Positions 19,352 to 28,353 of a DNA stretch of 64,000 bases are shown here, piece by piece (within the stretch, counting starts at the first letter, position 1; every line of letters starts with the position of its first letter). A program made the position numbers and the translations under genes. This stretch comes from an uncultured Campylobacter sp. (GTDB taxonomy: Bacteria > Campylobacterota > Campylobacteria > Campylobacterales > Campylobacteraceae). The DNA is taken from contig UQBJ01000002.1 of NCBI GenBank assembly GCA_900539255.1, forward strand, positions 43,483 through 107,482, given 5' to 3'. The notes beneath the pieces were generated by a model. The model had not been told where the DNA came from. It saw only the letters and a list, made by a program, of their open reading frames with translations, and did not search any database.

Positions 19352-19486
19352 TCATTGACAATCACACTTTAAATTTTTAGTGTCGAATTCTATAAATTCG
19401 CCTACACCACCATATACTTCGTGCCTTGCAGCACAACCTTGCAAAAAGCCAAAAGCGATTAACGCTATCATAATATACTTTTTCAT
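19352..19486 (-). CDS. Very small lipoprotein (44 residues)
   Basis: The minus strand encodes a 44-residue peptide starting MKKYIMIALIAFGFLQGCAA. It has a short positive N terminus, a hydrophobic stretch and the lipobox LQGC, so it should become a lipoprotein of about 27 residues after Cys18. The mature part ends in KCDCQ. AAAAGGGAAGAA gives a good ribosome-binding site. No family is recognised; it lies in repeat-rich DNA among other small secreted proteins. Confidence 0.6.
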   Translation of the reverse strand: MKKYIMIALIAFGFLQGCAARHEVYGGVGEFIEFDTKNLKCDCQ

Positions 19487-19650
19487 TTCTTCCCTTTTAA
19501 TGTTTTAAAGTTTATTTACAACGGCTCGTCATTTTGGAAATTCTTATCATCACAAAAGAAATTTAAAGCCTCATCGCTCAAATTTACCCGCTTGTGCGTA
19601 TTTGCGTGGCGTTTCTCTAATAAAAGCCTAAATAACTCATTTTTGCTCCT

Positions 19651-19761
19651 TGTTTTACGACAAACCAAACCTACACTTTTATTTAAAAAAGTGCCTAAAT
19701 TTAAAGACTTTGAAAAGCCTTGAAATTGCAAACTATAAACGCAAATGCACCACTTTGCGAG
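19651..19761. repeat. Degenerate copy of 19202-19338
   Basis: Both stretches share the order TTGTTTTACGA, AAAAAAGTGCCTAAATTT, AAAGCCTTGAAATT and AAACGCAAATGC.CCACTTTGC with many changes between. They flank the 44-residue lipoprotein gene, suggesting an old local duplication. Confidence 0.5.
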
Positions 19762-19814
19762 ATTAAACACACAAAGCCCACAGACACAACAAAAAAAGCA
19801 GTTTTATTTATAAT

Positions 19815-20189
19815 TTAATCCAAAACCGCTTTCTTTTGCCTTGCTTCGCAATCCTTAACGGCTTCATCATAGGCTTGGGAAACCCTTCTTTCTTCGTTGC
19901 GAATGTTTGTTTCGTTCCACTCCAAGCCCTTTTTGGCAAAAGCTGCTTTTTGTCTCTCTTTTGCTTTTTTTAAAAAAGCTTGTTCGTTCATTCTCATTTT
20001 GTCGTAGGGCGAATAAAGCGAAAGCAAGAATGCGCCATTAAACAAATCACTATCCATCATTCCTATGATGAAACCTAACTCGGCACTAGCACGCCCCAAT
20101 TTCTCTCTTTGCTCGCAAGTATTAGCGTAAGCGCCCACAGCCACACAAGTTGCTAACGCAACACCTAAAAATTTGGATTTTAGAAACAT
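19815..20189 (-). CDS. Secreted protein of unknown function (124 residues)
   Basis: The start is taken at 20189 because AAAGGAGAAACT precedes that ATG; an upstream extension would spoil the signal peptide. The signal peptide is MFLKSKFLGVALATC to about AYA. The mature part has two Cys residues (TCEQ near the start, DCEARQ near the end) and is rich in charged helix-forming residues. I recognise no family. It is divergent from the Xre regulator across a 140-base gap with a palindrome. Confidence 0.7.
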   Translation of the reverse strand: MFLKSKFLGVALATCVAVGAYANTCEQREKLGRASAELGFIIGMMDSDLFNGAFLLSLYSPYDKMRMNEQAFLKKAKERQKAAFAKKGLEWNETNIRNEERRVSQAYDEAVKDCEARQKKAVLD

Positions 20190-20252
20190 AGTTTCTCCTT
20201 TGGGTTTGAATTTAAAAAAATCCTTTTTTGAAATTATATCAATAGAGATAAT

Positions 20253-20271
20253 TTCTATATAGAATTTTCTA
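20253..20271. promoter_or_regulatory. Overlapping palindromes between divergent genes
   Basis: TTCTATATAGAA (20253-20264) is a perfect palindrome and overlaps TAGAATTTTCTA. They lie between the secreted-protein gene and the Xre regulator, a typical place for an operator. Use by that regulator is inference. Confidence 0.4.
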
Positions 20272-20329
20272 AAAATTATAAACACTTTATACTTACAAAA
20301 TGCTTAAATTTTCCCTATAAGGATAAAAA

Positions 20330-20608
20330 ATGTTAAATCTGCCTGAGATAGTGAGCCAAGCGGAGATTGATGAGTTTTTTCACACCATTTCCTTTAATGT
20401 CAAGCGTTTGCGCAAGCAAAGGGGGCTGAGCCAGCTTGAAGTCGCCCTTTCCATAGGGCAAAAGTCTGTGGGTTTTTATGCGCACACTGAAAACTATCGG
20501 CACGGCAAGCATTTCAATCTCGTGCATATTTTCAAGCTCTCGCGGCTCTTTGAAGTGGAGCTAAGTGAGTTTTTTAAGCCTATACAGATTTTTGATGATG
20601 ATGAGTGA
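20330..20608 (+). CDS. Xre-type helix-turn-helix regulator
   Basis: This 92-residue protein has a Cro/CI-type DNA-binding domain at about residues 22-80: VKRLRKQRGLSQLEVALSIGQKSVGFYAHTEN, ending with FKLSRLFEVELSEFF. It has no other domain, so it is a small transcriptional regulator. The ATG follows AAGGATAAAA. Its target is unknown; the divergent secreted-protein gene is the natural first guess. Confidence 0.85.
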   Translation: MLNLPEIVSQAEIDEFFHTISFNVKRLRKQRGLSQLEVALSIGQKSVGFYAHTENYRHGKHFNLVHIFKLSRLFEVELSEFFKPIQIFDDDE

Positions 20609-21368
20609 GCGGTTTGAGCGCATTTTTTTGAATTTTATCTCATTTTTGTTCGCAATTTCAGCACTTTGTGCATTTTTAGCTGCTTTAAAATGCGAATTTA
20701 TAGCTGTTTGAAAATTTGAATTTTGTTTTCGGTGCTTTTTACGGCATTTTGCGTGAGTTTAAGTGTCTTTAAGCACGCATTTGTGGGGGTTATGCTAGGG
20801 TTTCGTTAAACTCTCATAAATCTCTCCACAAAAAAAGGCTTTTAAAATGCGAATTTACGCGCCTTTTTTCTTACCCTTTGCAAAAGCAAGGTGTAGCCGC
20901 AACAAAATGCGTTACTAGTGCAAAGCAAAAACCCAACATTGTCATTTTGAGCTTTTGTAAAAGGCGAAAATCTCAAACATTTTCATCAACTCACAAGGCG
21001 CAAATCAAATCAAAAATTCACTTTTGTCATTTTGAGCGTAGCGAAATATCCAAAGAATTTAAGATATGCCTTAAAGCGCTAAAATCACACTTTGAATTTG
21101 TGGATACTTCGCCAAAGGCTCAGTATGACAAAATTTAGGGCTTTTACTCGAATTTTTGTGGCGATGACAAAAATCATCAGCATAACAAAATAAGCCATTA
21201 TGCAAACTTCATCATTATGACAAGTTCATCGAGCATACACAAGATAAACTATTATAGTAAAATTTAGCAGCATAGATACGACAAGCCACTATGACAAATT
21301 CATCAGCACAGATAAAACAACAAAAAAATTACGACAAATTCACTAGCGCAAACAAAATGGCAAAAAAT
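20609..21368. repeat. Repeat-rich gap of 760 bases
   Basis: No gene. A family 1 arm lies at about 20938-20975 and a complete 104-base family 1 unit at 21026-21129. From about 21167 to 21362 a degenerate tandem array repeats words like ATGACAAATTCATCAGCA and AACAAAATAAGCCATTATG. Confidence 0.6.
21026..21129. repeat. Palindromic repeat (family 1), full unit
   Basis: Arms GTCATTTTGAGCGTAGCGAAATATCC and GGATACTTCGCCAAAGGCTCAGTATGAC enclose an AT-rich centre containing GAATTTAAGA and CACACTTTGAATTT. The centre is shared with the units at 43042 and 48491. Confidence 0.8.
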
Positions 21369-22016
21369 TTAAGGCTTAAAGTCCTTTAAATCCTTGCTCG
21401 TGCCGATTAAGATGAGATTGTCGCCCACATTGACAAGGGTTGTTTCAAGGTCGGGAAACATTTGCCACTCGTTTGAGCTGTTTTTGTAAGCCACTATCTT
21501 TAAATTTCCAGCGATTTGCTTCAAGCTGTATCCCACAAGGCTCTCATCGACAAGGATTTTCACCGCTTTTATGGTGTTGGCTGACAAATCAATCACTTCA
21601 AATTCAGGGTGAGCTAAAAACTCTTTGGCAAGGCGCACCGCGCTTTCTTTTTCGGGGTAAATCACCCGCGCTGAACCAAGTTTTGATAGAATTTGCCCGT
21701 GTATAGGCGAAGTGGCTTTGGTGATGACCGTTTCTACGCCTATTTCTTTGAGCGCCATTAGCGTAAGCACGCTTTTTTCGACATTTTCGCCTATGCTGAC
21801 GATGACGACATCGATATTGTGAAAGCCCGCTTCTTTAAGGGCGGTTACATTTGTGGAGTCCAAAATATAAGCGCAAGCAACCTTGTCCTGCAAGGCTTTG
21901 AGCTGCTCTTCTTTTTTGTCAGCGATGATGACGCTCTCGCCAGCATTTAAAAGCTCGCTCGCTACCACAGAGCCGAATTTCCCAAGCCCGATAATGCCAT
22001 AGGTTTTGTTTTTCAT
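21369..22016 (-). CDS. ktrA: Potassium uptake regulatory subunit KtrA (RCK domain)
   Basis: The 215-residue cytoplasmic protein forms the nucleotide-binding ring that gates the KtrB potassium channel. It has an RCK-N Rossmann fold (IIGLGKFGSVVASELLNAG, Asp in IIADKKEEQ) and a C-terminal RCK-C half. Length is typical. Its start overlaps the ktrB stop by four bases on the minus strand, so the two are one operon. Confidence 0.92.
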   Translation of the reverse strand: MKNKTYGIIGLGKFGSVVASELLNAGESVIIADKKEEQLKALQDKVACAYILDSTNVTALKEAGFHNIDVVIVSIGENVEKSVLTLMALKEIGVETVITKATSPIHGQILSKLGSARVIYPEKESAVRLAKEFLAHPEFEVIDLSANTIKAVKILVDESLVGYSLKQIAGNLKIVAYKNSSNEWQMFPDLETTLVNVGDNLILIGTSKDLKDFKP

Positions 22017-23356
22017 AGATAAATTCTCCCTTCGGGGTATTTGAAATGTTTTTCTTTTTCTTTGGTGAAAATGCTCATCAAAAAGGCGAAAATGCCTATC
22101 CGCCCGCTTATCATTAAGATAATGATGACAAGTTTTGCCTTGTCGCTAAAAAGCGCGCTTAATGAAAGCGTGCCACCATCGCCCACTGAAAAGCCCACCG
22201 TAGCAAAGGCAGAAGTCGTTTCAAAGAAAACGGCGATGAATGGAATTTCATTTTCCATTAAGGATAAAATCACCACGCAAGCTACCACATAAGCCATAGA
22301 GCCAACGGCGATGACAAAGGCGCGCTTTATCGTTTCCTCGGGGATTTCGTAGTTAAAAACCCGCACTCTGCCGTTTTTGATAACCCAGTAAGTATAAACA
22401 AGCAGCACGGCAAAGGTAGTTACCTTGATACCGCCACTCGTGCCGCCCGGACCGCCGCCTATAACCATAAAAAGTGAGCCAAAAAACAAGCTCGCGTCCT
22501 TAAATGTGCCTAAATCCAGCGAGTTGAAGCCTGAGGTTCTGTAATTGATAGCGGTAAAATAAGAGCTTAAAATCTTATCAAGCAAGGGCAGTGCGCCAAG
22601 GCTTTGCGCGTTTGAATACTCAAACAAAAAGATAGCCAAAGTCGCACAAAGCACCAAAGCGATGGTGCTTACAAGCACGAGTTTGGTATGCACGCTTAAA
22701 TTCGCTATCCTTTTGCGCTGAAACAAATAAAGTTCAAGCAGCACGAAATACCCTATGCCGCCGATAAGCACTAGGCTTGTGATGATGAAATTCACCCACA
22801 CATCGCCCCTGTAAGCGATGATACCCGTTTCAAAGGTGCTAAAACCGCCGTTGTTAAAGGCTGAGATAGAGTGAAAAAACCCAGCCCACAAGGCTTGCGT
22901 GAAGCTCATATCCAGCGCAAAACGCAAGGTAAGCAACACTCCGCCTATAAATTCAGCCGCAAAAACGAAAAAAAGGATTTTTTTCAAAAAGCCGATAACT
23001 CCGTCCATATGCGGGTAGATAAGGGATTCTTTGAGCATATTTTTTTCGTTAAAGCCGATTTTCTTGCGTATGAGTATATAAAAAAACACGCCAAAGCCCA
23101 TATAGCCAAGCCCGCCGATTTGCACCAAAAACAAAATAATAGTCTGCCCCGTGAAAGTAAAGTCCAAAGCTGTGTTTTTCACCACTAGCCCCGTCATACT
23201 CACCGCGGAAGTAGCGGTAAAAAGGGCGTCCATAAAGCTCAAAGGCACTTTGCAAACCCCGTCAAGCCGCAACAAAAAAGCCCCAGCAATAGCGATAAAT
23301 ATATAACCTAAAAGCAAAAAGCGCACCGTGCGCCTGTCAAAATGCGTTTGTCTCAA
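22013..23356 (-). CDS. ktrB: Potassium uptake channel subunit KtrB
   Basis: An integral membrane protein of the TrkH/KtrB family that carries K+ (often with Na+) inward. Four M1-P-M2-like units can be seen with pore loops TATSAVSMTGL, NNGGFSTF, NYRTSGFNSLD and ETTSAFATVGFS, each with the selectivity glycine. The TTG at 23356 is preferred because TGGAG lies six bases upstream. A longer frame to 23392 exists, but its start has no ribosome-binding site and overlaps a TAAAAT box. The start remains somewhat uncertain. Confidence 0.9.
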   Translation of the reverse strand: MRQTHFDRRTVRFLLLGYIFIAIAGAFLLRLDGVCKVPLSFMDALFTATSAVSMTGLVVKNTALDFTFTGQTIILFLVQIGGLGYMGFGVFFYILIRKKIGFNEKNMLKESLIYPHMDGVIGFLKKILFFVFAAEFIGGVLLTLRFALDMSFTQALWAGFFHSISAFNNGGFSTFETGIIAYRGDVWVNFIITSLVLIGGIGYFVLLELYLFQRKRIANLSVHTKLVLVSTIALVLCATLAIFLFEYSNAQSLGALPLLDKILSSYFTAINYRTSGFNSLDLGTFKDASLFFGSLFMVIGGGPGGTSGGIKVTTFAVLLVYTYWVIKNGRVRVFNYEIPEETIKRAFVIAVGSMAYVVACVVILSLMENEIPFIAVFFETTSAFATVGFSVGDGGTLSLSALFSDKAKLVIIILMISGRIGIFAFLMSIFTKEKEKHFKYPEGRIYL

Positions 23357-23642
23357 AAAAGCTCCATTAAGCAAAAACGAGTATTTTACCAAAAATGACT
23401 GAAATTAAGCTAAAAATTTAAGCAGTATTTGAAAAAATGAGTAAAAATTTTTAAATTTTAGCTTATTTTTAAAAAATTCAGCTATAATTACACTTTGCAT
23501 TGCGCCCAAACTTTAAGACAAAATGCTTGCAAGGTGCTTTTTTAAGGCGTTTTGATAGGCTTTTGCTTTTGTGAGAGCTAAATTTAGAGCTTTTAGCTTG
23601 CGGGTGTTTGTGTGAAAAGCCTTTTTGTAGGCTTTGTGTGAT

Positions 23643-23718
23643 GGTTCGGTAGCTCAGTCGGTAGAGCAGCAGACTGAAAATCTGCGTGTCGGCGGTTCGA
23701 TTCCGCCCCAAACCACCA
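23643..23718 (+). tRNA. tRNA-Phe (GAA)
   Basis: Complete cloverleaf with anticodon stem GCAGA/TCTGC around CTGAAAA (anticodon GAA), T-loop TTCGATT and encoded CCA. The acceptor stem GGTTCGG/CCAAACC has a C-A mismatch at position 5:68. A TATAAT at 23483-23488 could be its promoter, about 150 bases upstream. Confidence 0.93.
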
Positions 23719-24053
23719 TTTTTTCGCTTATACAATCAACTCTTTTTGAATTTAGCCTAAATTTTTGCCCTTGTTTTTCTCGCAATGTGAATTTTTCCGC
23801 GAATTTATACTTTATGCTTTTTATCAAAATTCGTTAAGTTTTTATTTAAGAGTAAAATAGTTTTAATACCTAACAAATCTTAAACACTCCGCGCAAGCTA
23901 AATTTTCGCTATCTCCCTTAAAATGATAAATAAAGTCTTATTTAAGCCTGTAAATTTTTGTTTAAAAATTTGCTTGAAATTTAAAAATTTAAGATTAGTT
24001 TAAGGATAAAGTATTATAATCAACGAAAATTAAACTCACACTAAGGAGCAAAA
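23719..24053. other. AT-rich non-coding gap before the octahaem cytochrome
   Basis: No gene or strong hairpin is visible. The last 40 bases hold the promoter (TATAAT at 24015-24020) and the AAGGAG ribosome-binding site of the following gene. Confidence 0.5.
24015..24020 (+). promoter_or_regulatory. -10 box of the octahaem cytochrome promoter
   Basis: A perfect TATAAT lies 34 bases before the ATG, which itself has a strong AAGGAG site. Together they suggest high expression. Confidence 0.65.
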
Positions 24054-26027
24054 ATGAAACGAGTTATCCTACTCACTTTAAGCGCCTGTATGGGTGTGGC
24101 GCTTTGGGCTGCACCCGCTACAAACGCGAAAAAGCCATTTATTGAAGATGGCGTAAAACCGAGAGTTTTGAGCGACTATGTCGAGCAAGACAAGGACTAC
24201 TGGGCGTATATACGCAAAAACCACCCCCTTTACAAATATGAAAAAGAGGGCAGAATGGTTGGCAAACTCACTGAGAGCAACAGACAAGAAGAGTTTATCA
24301 ACATAAACAATGGTCCCAAAGCTGCCAAAGAGCTAGGGCTAGAACACGCATCTGTTACCTACCGCTTGTTTTCAGAGTCGATTTTGGACTATCCAAACAA
24401 ATTCGTAGGCGCTAAAAAATGCGGCGAATGCCACCCTGCGCAATACGCAAGCTGGTCTCGCTCACGCCACACCATAAATGTGCGTTTCCCACACGAGGTA
24501 AGCGAAGCACCAAATGGCGATTTGAACGCGCCTATGTATGGCTCAAAAGATAGCTCTATCTTGCCAAAGGGCATTAGCGCAGAAGATGTTGTTTTCGTGC
24601 TTGGAACTCCACGCACCAAATACGGCTTTATCGACAAATACCTAGTGCGTGGCACTTACCATGTGCAAGGCGGCAAGCTCAAAGACGGCACAGGCACGGT
24701 TCACGCTGGGTCAAATCAATTTAGCCGTTTATGGACAAACTATCTCACACCTGAGATGGCGAAAAAAATCGCTTCTTATGTGCCCGGCTTTCCTACCACG
24801 CTTGAAGAATTCGGCGGCAAGGGAAGTCAAGGCAGCTATGTATGGGGAACAAACAGCTACGGCTCCACAAAAGACGGCAAGCTAATGTTTCAACCCGCTA
24901 CTGCATACTGCGAGGTTTGCCACAGCTTTAAATTTGACTTTAAGAGCAAAGAAGAGTTCTTTTCAGCACTTGGCAACGCAAAGAAACTCCAAGAACACAC
25001 TATCAACAAAGGTATAACCTGTGAGGAATGCCACGGAGCTGGCGGACACCTTTATGGCGCACGCGGTGCTGGTATGCCATCAAACTGCGAACGCTGCCAC
25101 CAACGCTTTGCTAACAGCGAGGCTGATGAGGACAAAAACCCACGCAAGCCGTTTAACACTTACTTTAAATCAGGTTGTCCGTCTTGCGGCACTGAGGGAA
25201 GTCAGCTTTACAACTCAGCCCACTACGACAAGGGTATGCGTTGCACCACTTGCCACGACCCACACGAGACGACAATGAACAGCTGGAAAGACAACTATAC
25301 CATTCCAAAGCTCAAAAAAGATTGCAACGATTGCCACCAAACGCAACAAACATTCTTTGACAAGGGCGGAATTCACGCCAAAGAAAGCTGCTCTGCTTGC
25401 CATATGCCTACGATGATGAGTTGTGAGAACTTTAACTCTATACAATTCCCAGACCACGCTGGCTTTGACAACGCAAGAACTTCACACATTTGGAAAATCA
25501 ATGTCAGCCCAACTGCAAAAACGATAAACCAACCAAAAGGCAAAGAGCGAGACGCTCGCAAAACCAAAGGCTGGACTATCGCGCGTGATGATAATGGACG
25601 ATATTTCGTGGATTTGATGTGGAGCTGCGGACGAAGCGGCTTTGAGGACAGACACTTAGTGCAAGAGGGCAAGAGTGGTTGCCACAGCGCGGCGCAAAGC
25701 ACCTTGCCAAAAGATTTGCACTACACTGACCAACAAAAGATTTACGATGATGTCGTTGCTTGGCAAAAGCCTGTAAAAGACGGCTACGCGCAAGTGAAGA
25801 AAATGCTGGCTGATTTAGACAAGAAAATGGCGGGTAAAACTAGCCTTAAAACTGAGTCAAAAGCTCGTGCCATTATGTTTGCTAAACAAGCTGAGGACAT
25901 TTTGACAAAGCTTGAAAAAGACGGCTCTTGGGGCGTGCACGGACCTGCGTATTCAAAGAAAATCATCGATGAAGCGCTTGTTTATGTTACACAAGCCACT
26001 GACATCGCAAACGGAAAGAGTAAATAA
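24054..26027 (+). CDS. Octahaem cytochrome c, MccA/SirA-like (dissimilatory sulfite reductase type)
   Basis: The 657-residue protein has a signal peptide (to about Ala20) and would act in the periplasm. Seven standard CxxCH haem sites are at about residues 123, 286, 323, 345, 397, 424 and 446. An eighth, unusual site has Cys525, seventeen residues, then Cys543-His544. MccA of Wolinella and SirA of Shewanella are octahaem copper sulfite reductases with seven CxxCH sites plus one CX15CH. Length and layout here match them, but the gap is two residues longer. Cys375, Cys378 and Cys457 are not part of haem sites and are candidate copper ligands. The usual mcc/sir partners are absent; a membrane cytochrome follows instead. 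Reduction of sulfite is inference; another sulfur or nitrogen oxyanion is possible. Confidence 0.8.
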   Translation: MKRVILLTLSACMGVALWAAPATNAKKPFIEDGVKPRVLSDYVEQDKDYWAYIRKNHPLYKYEKEGRMVGKLTESNRQEEFININNGPKAAKELGLEHASVTYRLFSESILDYPNKFVGAKKCGECHPAQYASWSRSRHTINVRFPHEVSEAPNGDLNAPMYGSKDSSILPKGISAEDVVFVLGTPRTKYGFIDKYLVRGTYHVQGGKLKDGTGTVHAGSNQFSRLWTNYLTPEMAKKIASYVPGFPTTLEEFGGKGSQGSYVWGTNSYGSTKDGKLMFQPATAYCEVCHSFKFDFKSKEEFFSALGNAKKLQEHTINKGITCEECHGAGGHLYGARGAGMPSNCERCHQRFANSEADEDKNPRKPFNTYFKSGCPSCGTEGSQLYNSAHYDKGMRCTTCHDPHETTMNSWKDNYTIPKLKKDCNDCHQTQQTFFDKGGIHAKESCSACHMPTMMSCENFNSIQFPDHAGFDNARTSHIWKINVSPTAKTINQPKGKERDARKTKGWTIARDDNGRYFVDLMWSCGRSGFEDRHLVQEGKSGCHSAAQSTLPKDLHYTDQQKIYDDVVAWQKPVKDGYAQVKKMLADLDKKMAGKTSLKTESKARAIMFAKQAEDILTKLEKDGSWGVHGPAYSKKIIDEALVYVTQATDIANGKSK

Positions 26028-26055
26028 GGCTCAAATTTGAGTGAAAGGAAAAAAG

Positions 26056-28089
26056 ATGAAAAAAATGCTTAAATTCGTCTTTTTACTCTTTGCATTCGTT
26101 TCAATAAGTATCGCTGACGGCGTTGCTGGTATAGCCGCTGTTGAAGGCACTCAGCCCATCACCGTTAGCGATGCGATGGCAGATTTAGAAGGGAAAAAGA
26201 CGCTGTTCTGTGGCACTATTGATGCGCAGATAAAAAAAGAGATTGGCTACATACCAAATTCTGTCTTTGTCGATGCGAAAAATTGGCGTTCGGCTATGCC
26301 AAAAGACAAAAACGCTAAAATCATTTTCTACGGCAAGGACAGAATGAGCTTTGAGCCTGCTGAGATAAGCTTGCTTGCTAAAAGTGCAGGATATACAAAC
26401 ACCTTTATTCTCACTGAGGGCATTGAGGGCTGGATACTTAATGGCGGCAAAAGCATAAAAGCGGGGCTTGATGAGTGGGACAACTCGCCAAATATCACAG
26501 ACTATAAAGACGGCATTCACGCTGAAATGGTTTTTGGGAAACTTCCTGCTTGTAGCGATTGCCACGCGATGCAAAAGGGTGGCATAGACCCAAATTTAGC
26601 CACAAACACAAATCTCATCAGCTTAAATTGCTCTAAATGCCACGAAAAAGCGCAAGAAAATTTGGCAAATTCAGCTCACGCGCCTAAAAAAGCTAAACTT
26701 TCTTTTGAGAATTTAATCAATGTTGATTTGACGAACGACAAGGGCAAAAAGCTGCCAAATTGTTTGGACTGCCACGGCGTGCATAACAAAACGCCTGAAT
26801 TTATGGCGGCAAACCCACGCACTATCGCCGAGATAAGCTGCGAAAAATGCCACGAAAAGAAATTCAAAACCTTTTTGGGTAGCTTTCACGGCAAGGCTTT
26901 GCTTTTAAGCAAAAACAATGTCGAGCATTTTGAGGCATTGCCGACTTGTGCGAGCTGCCACGGCAAGCACAACATACAGCCAAGCGACAACCGCGCTTCT
27001 ACGCTTTATGGGCAAGCAAAAATCGACACTTGTGCTAAATGCCACGAGGGCGCAAACGCGAATTTCACTGAATTTATAGCTCACGCCGACCATCACGATG
27101 GAGAGAATTTCCCAGCACTTAATGGGGTGTTTAAATTTATGGCGGGGCTTGTTATCGTTGTCTTTGTGTTCTTTGGCATACATACGCTTTTGTGGTGCAT
27201 TCGCTTGGTGCTTTTGCGCCTTACTCACCCAAAAGAATGGCAAGCAGTAAAAGAAAAAAGCGCGGCTGACAAAACGCACATTAAGCGTTTCACGCCTTTC
27301 CAAAAGGCACAGCACTTCTTTATGGCGGCAAGTTTCTTGGGGCTTTCTGTCTCAGGGCTTGGACAAAAGTTTTACGATGCTCCTTGGGCGCAAAGTTTGA
27401 TTGATTTCTTAGGCGGACCTTTGGTAGCGACACAAATTCACCATTTCAGCGCGGTGATAATGTTTATCGTCTTTTTCAGCCACATAGGGCAAATCATTGC
27501 TTGCAAGGTGCAAAATGGCTGGACGCTTAAAGATTTCTTTGGACCTGATGGGCTTATGCCAAATACGCAGGATTTCAAAGACTTAGCCGCTCATTTCAAG
27601 TGGTTTTTCGGCAAGGGCGAACGCCCGCAGTTTGACCGCTGGACTTACTGGGAGAAATTCGACTATCTTGCGGTGTTCTGGGGTATGTTTATGATAGGCA
27701 TTACGGGGCTTATGCTGTGGTTTCCTGTGGGCGCGAGCGCGCTTGTCAGCGGCGAATGGCTCAACATAGCCACAGTGATACACTCAGATGAAGCCTTGCT
27801 TGCGATGGGCTTTATCTTTGCGGTGCATTTCTTTAACACGCACTTCCGCGCAGACCGCTTCCCTATGGATATGGTTATATTCAGCGGTAGCCTTTCTCAA
27901 AGCGAGGTGCAACACGAGCGCAGCAAATGGTTTGCACGGCTTAAAAGCTCAGGCAAACTTGACACACTGCTCATCAAGGGCTTTGACTTCCCTATGGCTG
28001 CTATCAGCAAGGTTGTCGGCATTTTGATGCTCATCACAGGGCTTTTCTTCCTTGTGCTGATGATAATCGCAGGGCTATCTTACTTGTAG
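26056..28089 (+). CDS. Rhodanese-like/hexahaem/cytochrome b membrane protein
   Basis: This 677-residue protein starts at 26056 because AAAGGAA precedes that ATG. After a signal peptide it has a rhodanese-like domain (about residues 35-135) in which the catalytic Cys position after IIFY is Gly, so it should be inactive. Six CxxCH haem sites follow (CSDCH, CSKCH, CLDCH, CEKCH, CASCH, CAKCH; about residues 165-340). The C-terminal half has about six membrane helices with paired His residues, as in di-haem cytochrome b quinol oxidases. It lies 28 bases after the octahaem gene and ends at a strong terminator. It is probably the quinol dehydrogenase feeding that enzyme. Confidence 0.8.
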   Translation: MKKMLKFVFLLFAFVSISIADGVAGIAAVEGTQPITVSDAMADLEGKKTLFCGTIDAQIKKEIGYIPNSVFVDAKNWRSAMPKDKNAKIIFYGKDRMSFEPAEISLLAKSAGYTNTFILTEGIEGWILNGGKSIKAGLDEWDNSPNITDYKDGIHAEMVFGKLPACSDCHAMQKGGIDPNLATNTNLISLNCSKCHEKAQENLANSAHAPKKAKLSFENLINVDLTNDKGKKLPNCLDCHGVHNKTPEFMAANPRTIAEISCEKCHEKKFKTFLGSFHGKALLLSKNNVEHFEALPTCASCHGKHNIQPSDNRASTLYGQAKIDTCAKCHEGANANFTEFIAHADHHDGENFPALNGVFKFMAGLVIVVFVFFGIHTLLWCIRLVLLRLTHPKEWQAVKEKSAADKTHIKRFTPFQKAQHFFMAASFLGLSVSGLGQKFYDAPWAQSLIDFLGGPLVATQIHHFSAVIMFIVFFSHIGQIIACKVQNGWTLKDFFGPDGLMPNTQDFKDLAAHFKWFFGKGERPQFDRWTYWEKFDYLAVFWGMFMIGITGLMLWFPVGASALVSGEWLNIATVIHSDEALLAMGFIFAVHFFNTHFRADRFPMDMVIFSGSLSQSEVQHERSKWFARLKSSGKLDTLLIKGFDFPMAAISKVVGILMLITGLFFLVLMIIAGLSYL

Positions 28090-28150
28090 CTTGATGCTGC
28101 TTTAAGCTAGCTAAATTTAAGCGCATTTTCCCAAAGTGCGTGAATTTAAA

Positions 28151-28180
28151 GCAAAGGGTTTAAAGCCCTTTGCTTTTTTT
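28151..28180 (+). terminator. Terminator of the octahaem cytochrome operon
   Basis: GCAAAGGG pairs perfectly with CCCTTTGC over a seven-base loop and is followed by seven T. Confidence 0.85.
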
Positions 28181-28353
28181 GTTTATATTTTTGCGCTTTT
28201 TAAGGGCAAAAATTTACATTTCGCTTGAATTTTTGCTTTTTTAAGGGCAAATTTTACATTTCGTTTGGATTTTTTAAGGGTAAAAATTCACATTTTGTTT
28301 GAATTTTGTCCTAAAATTTGCTAGAATTTTTCATCAAAATTCAAGGAAAAGCG

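Noticed and set aside
19516..19770. Minus-strand frame of 84 codons
   Set aside because: GTG start without ribosome-binding site, no recognisable family, and part of it is the degenerate duplicate of 19202-19338. The end (about 19516-19640) could be a gene remnant but cannot be supported.
24054..26027. NrfA-type nitrite reductase
   Set aside because: NrfA is a pentahaem protein of about 480 residues with no long-gap haem site; this has eight sites and 657 residues.
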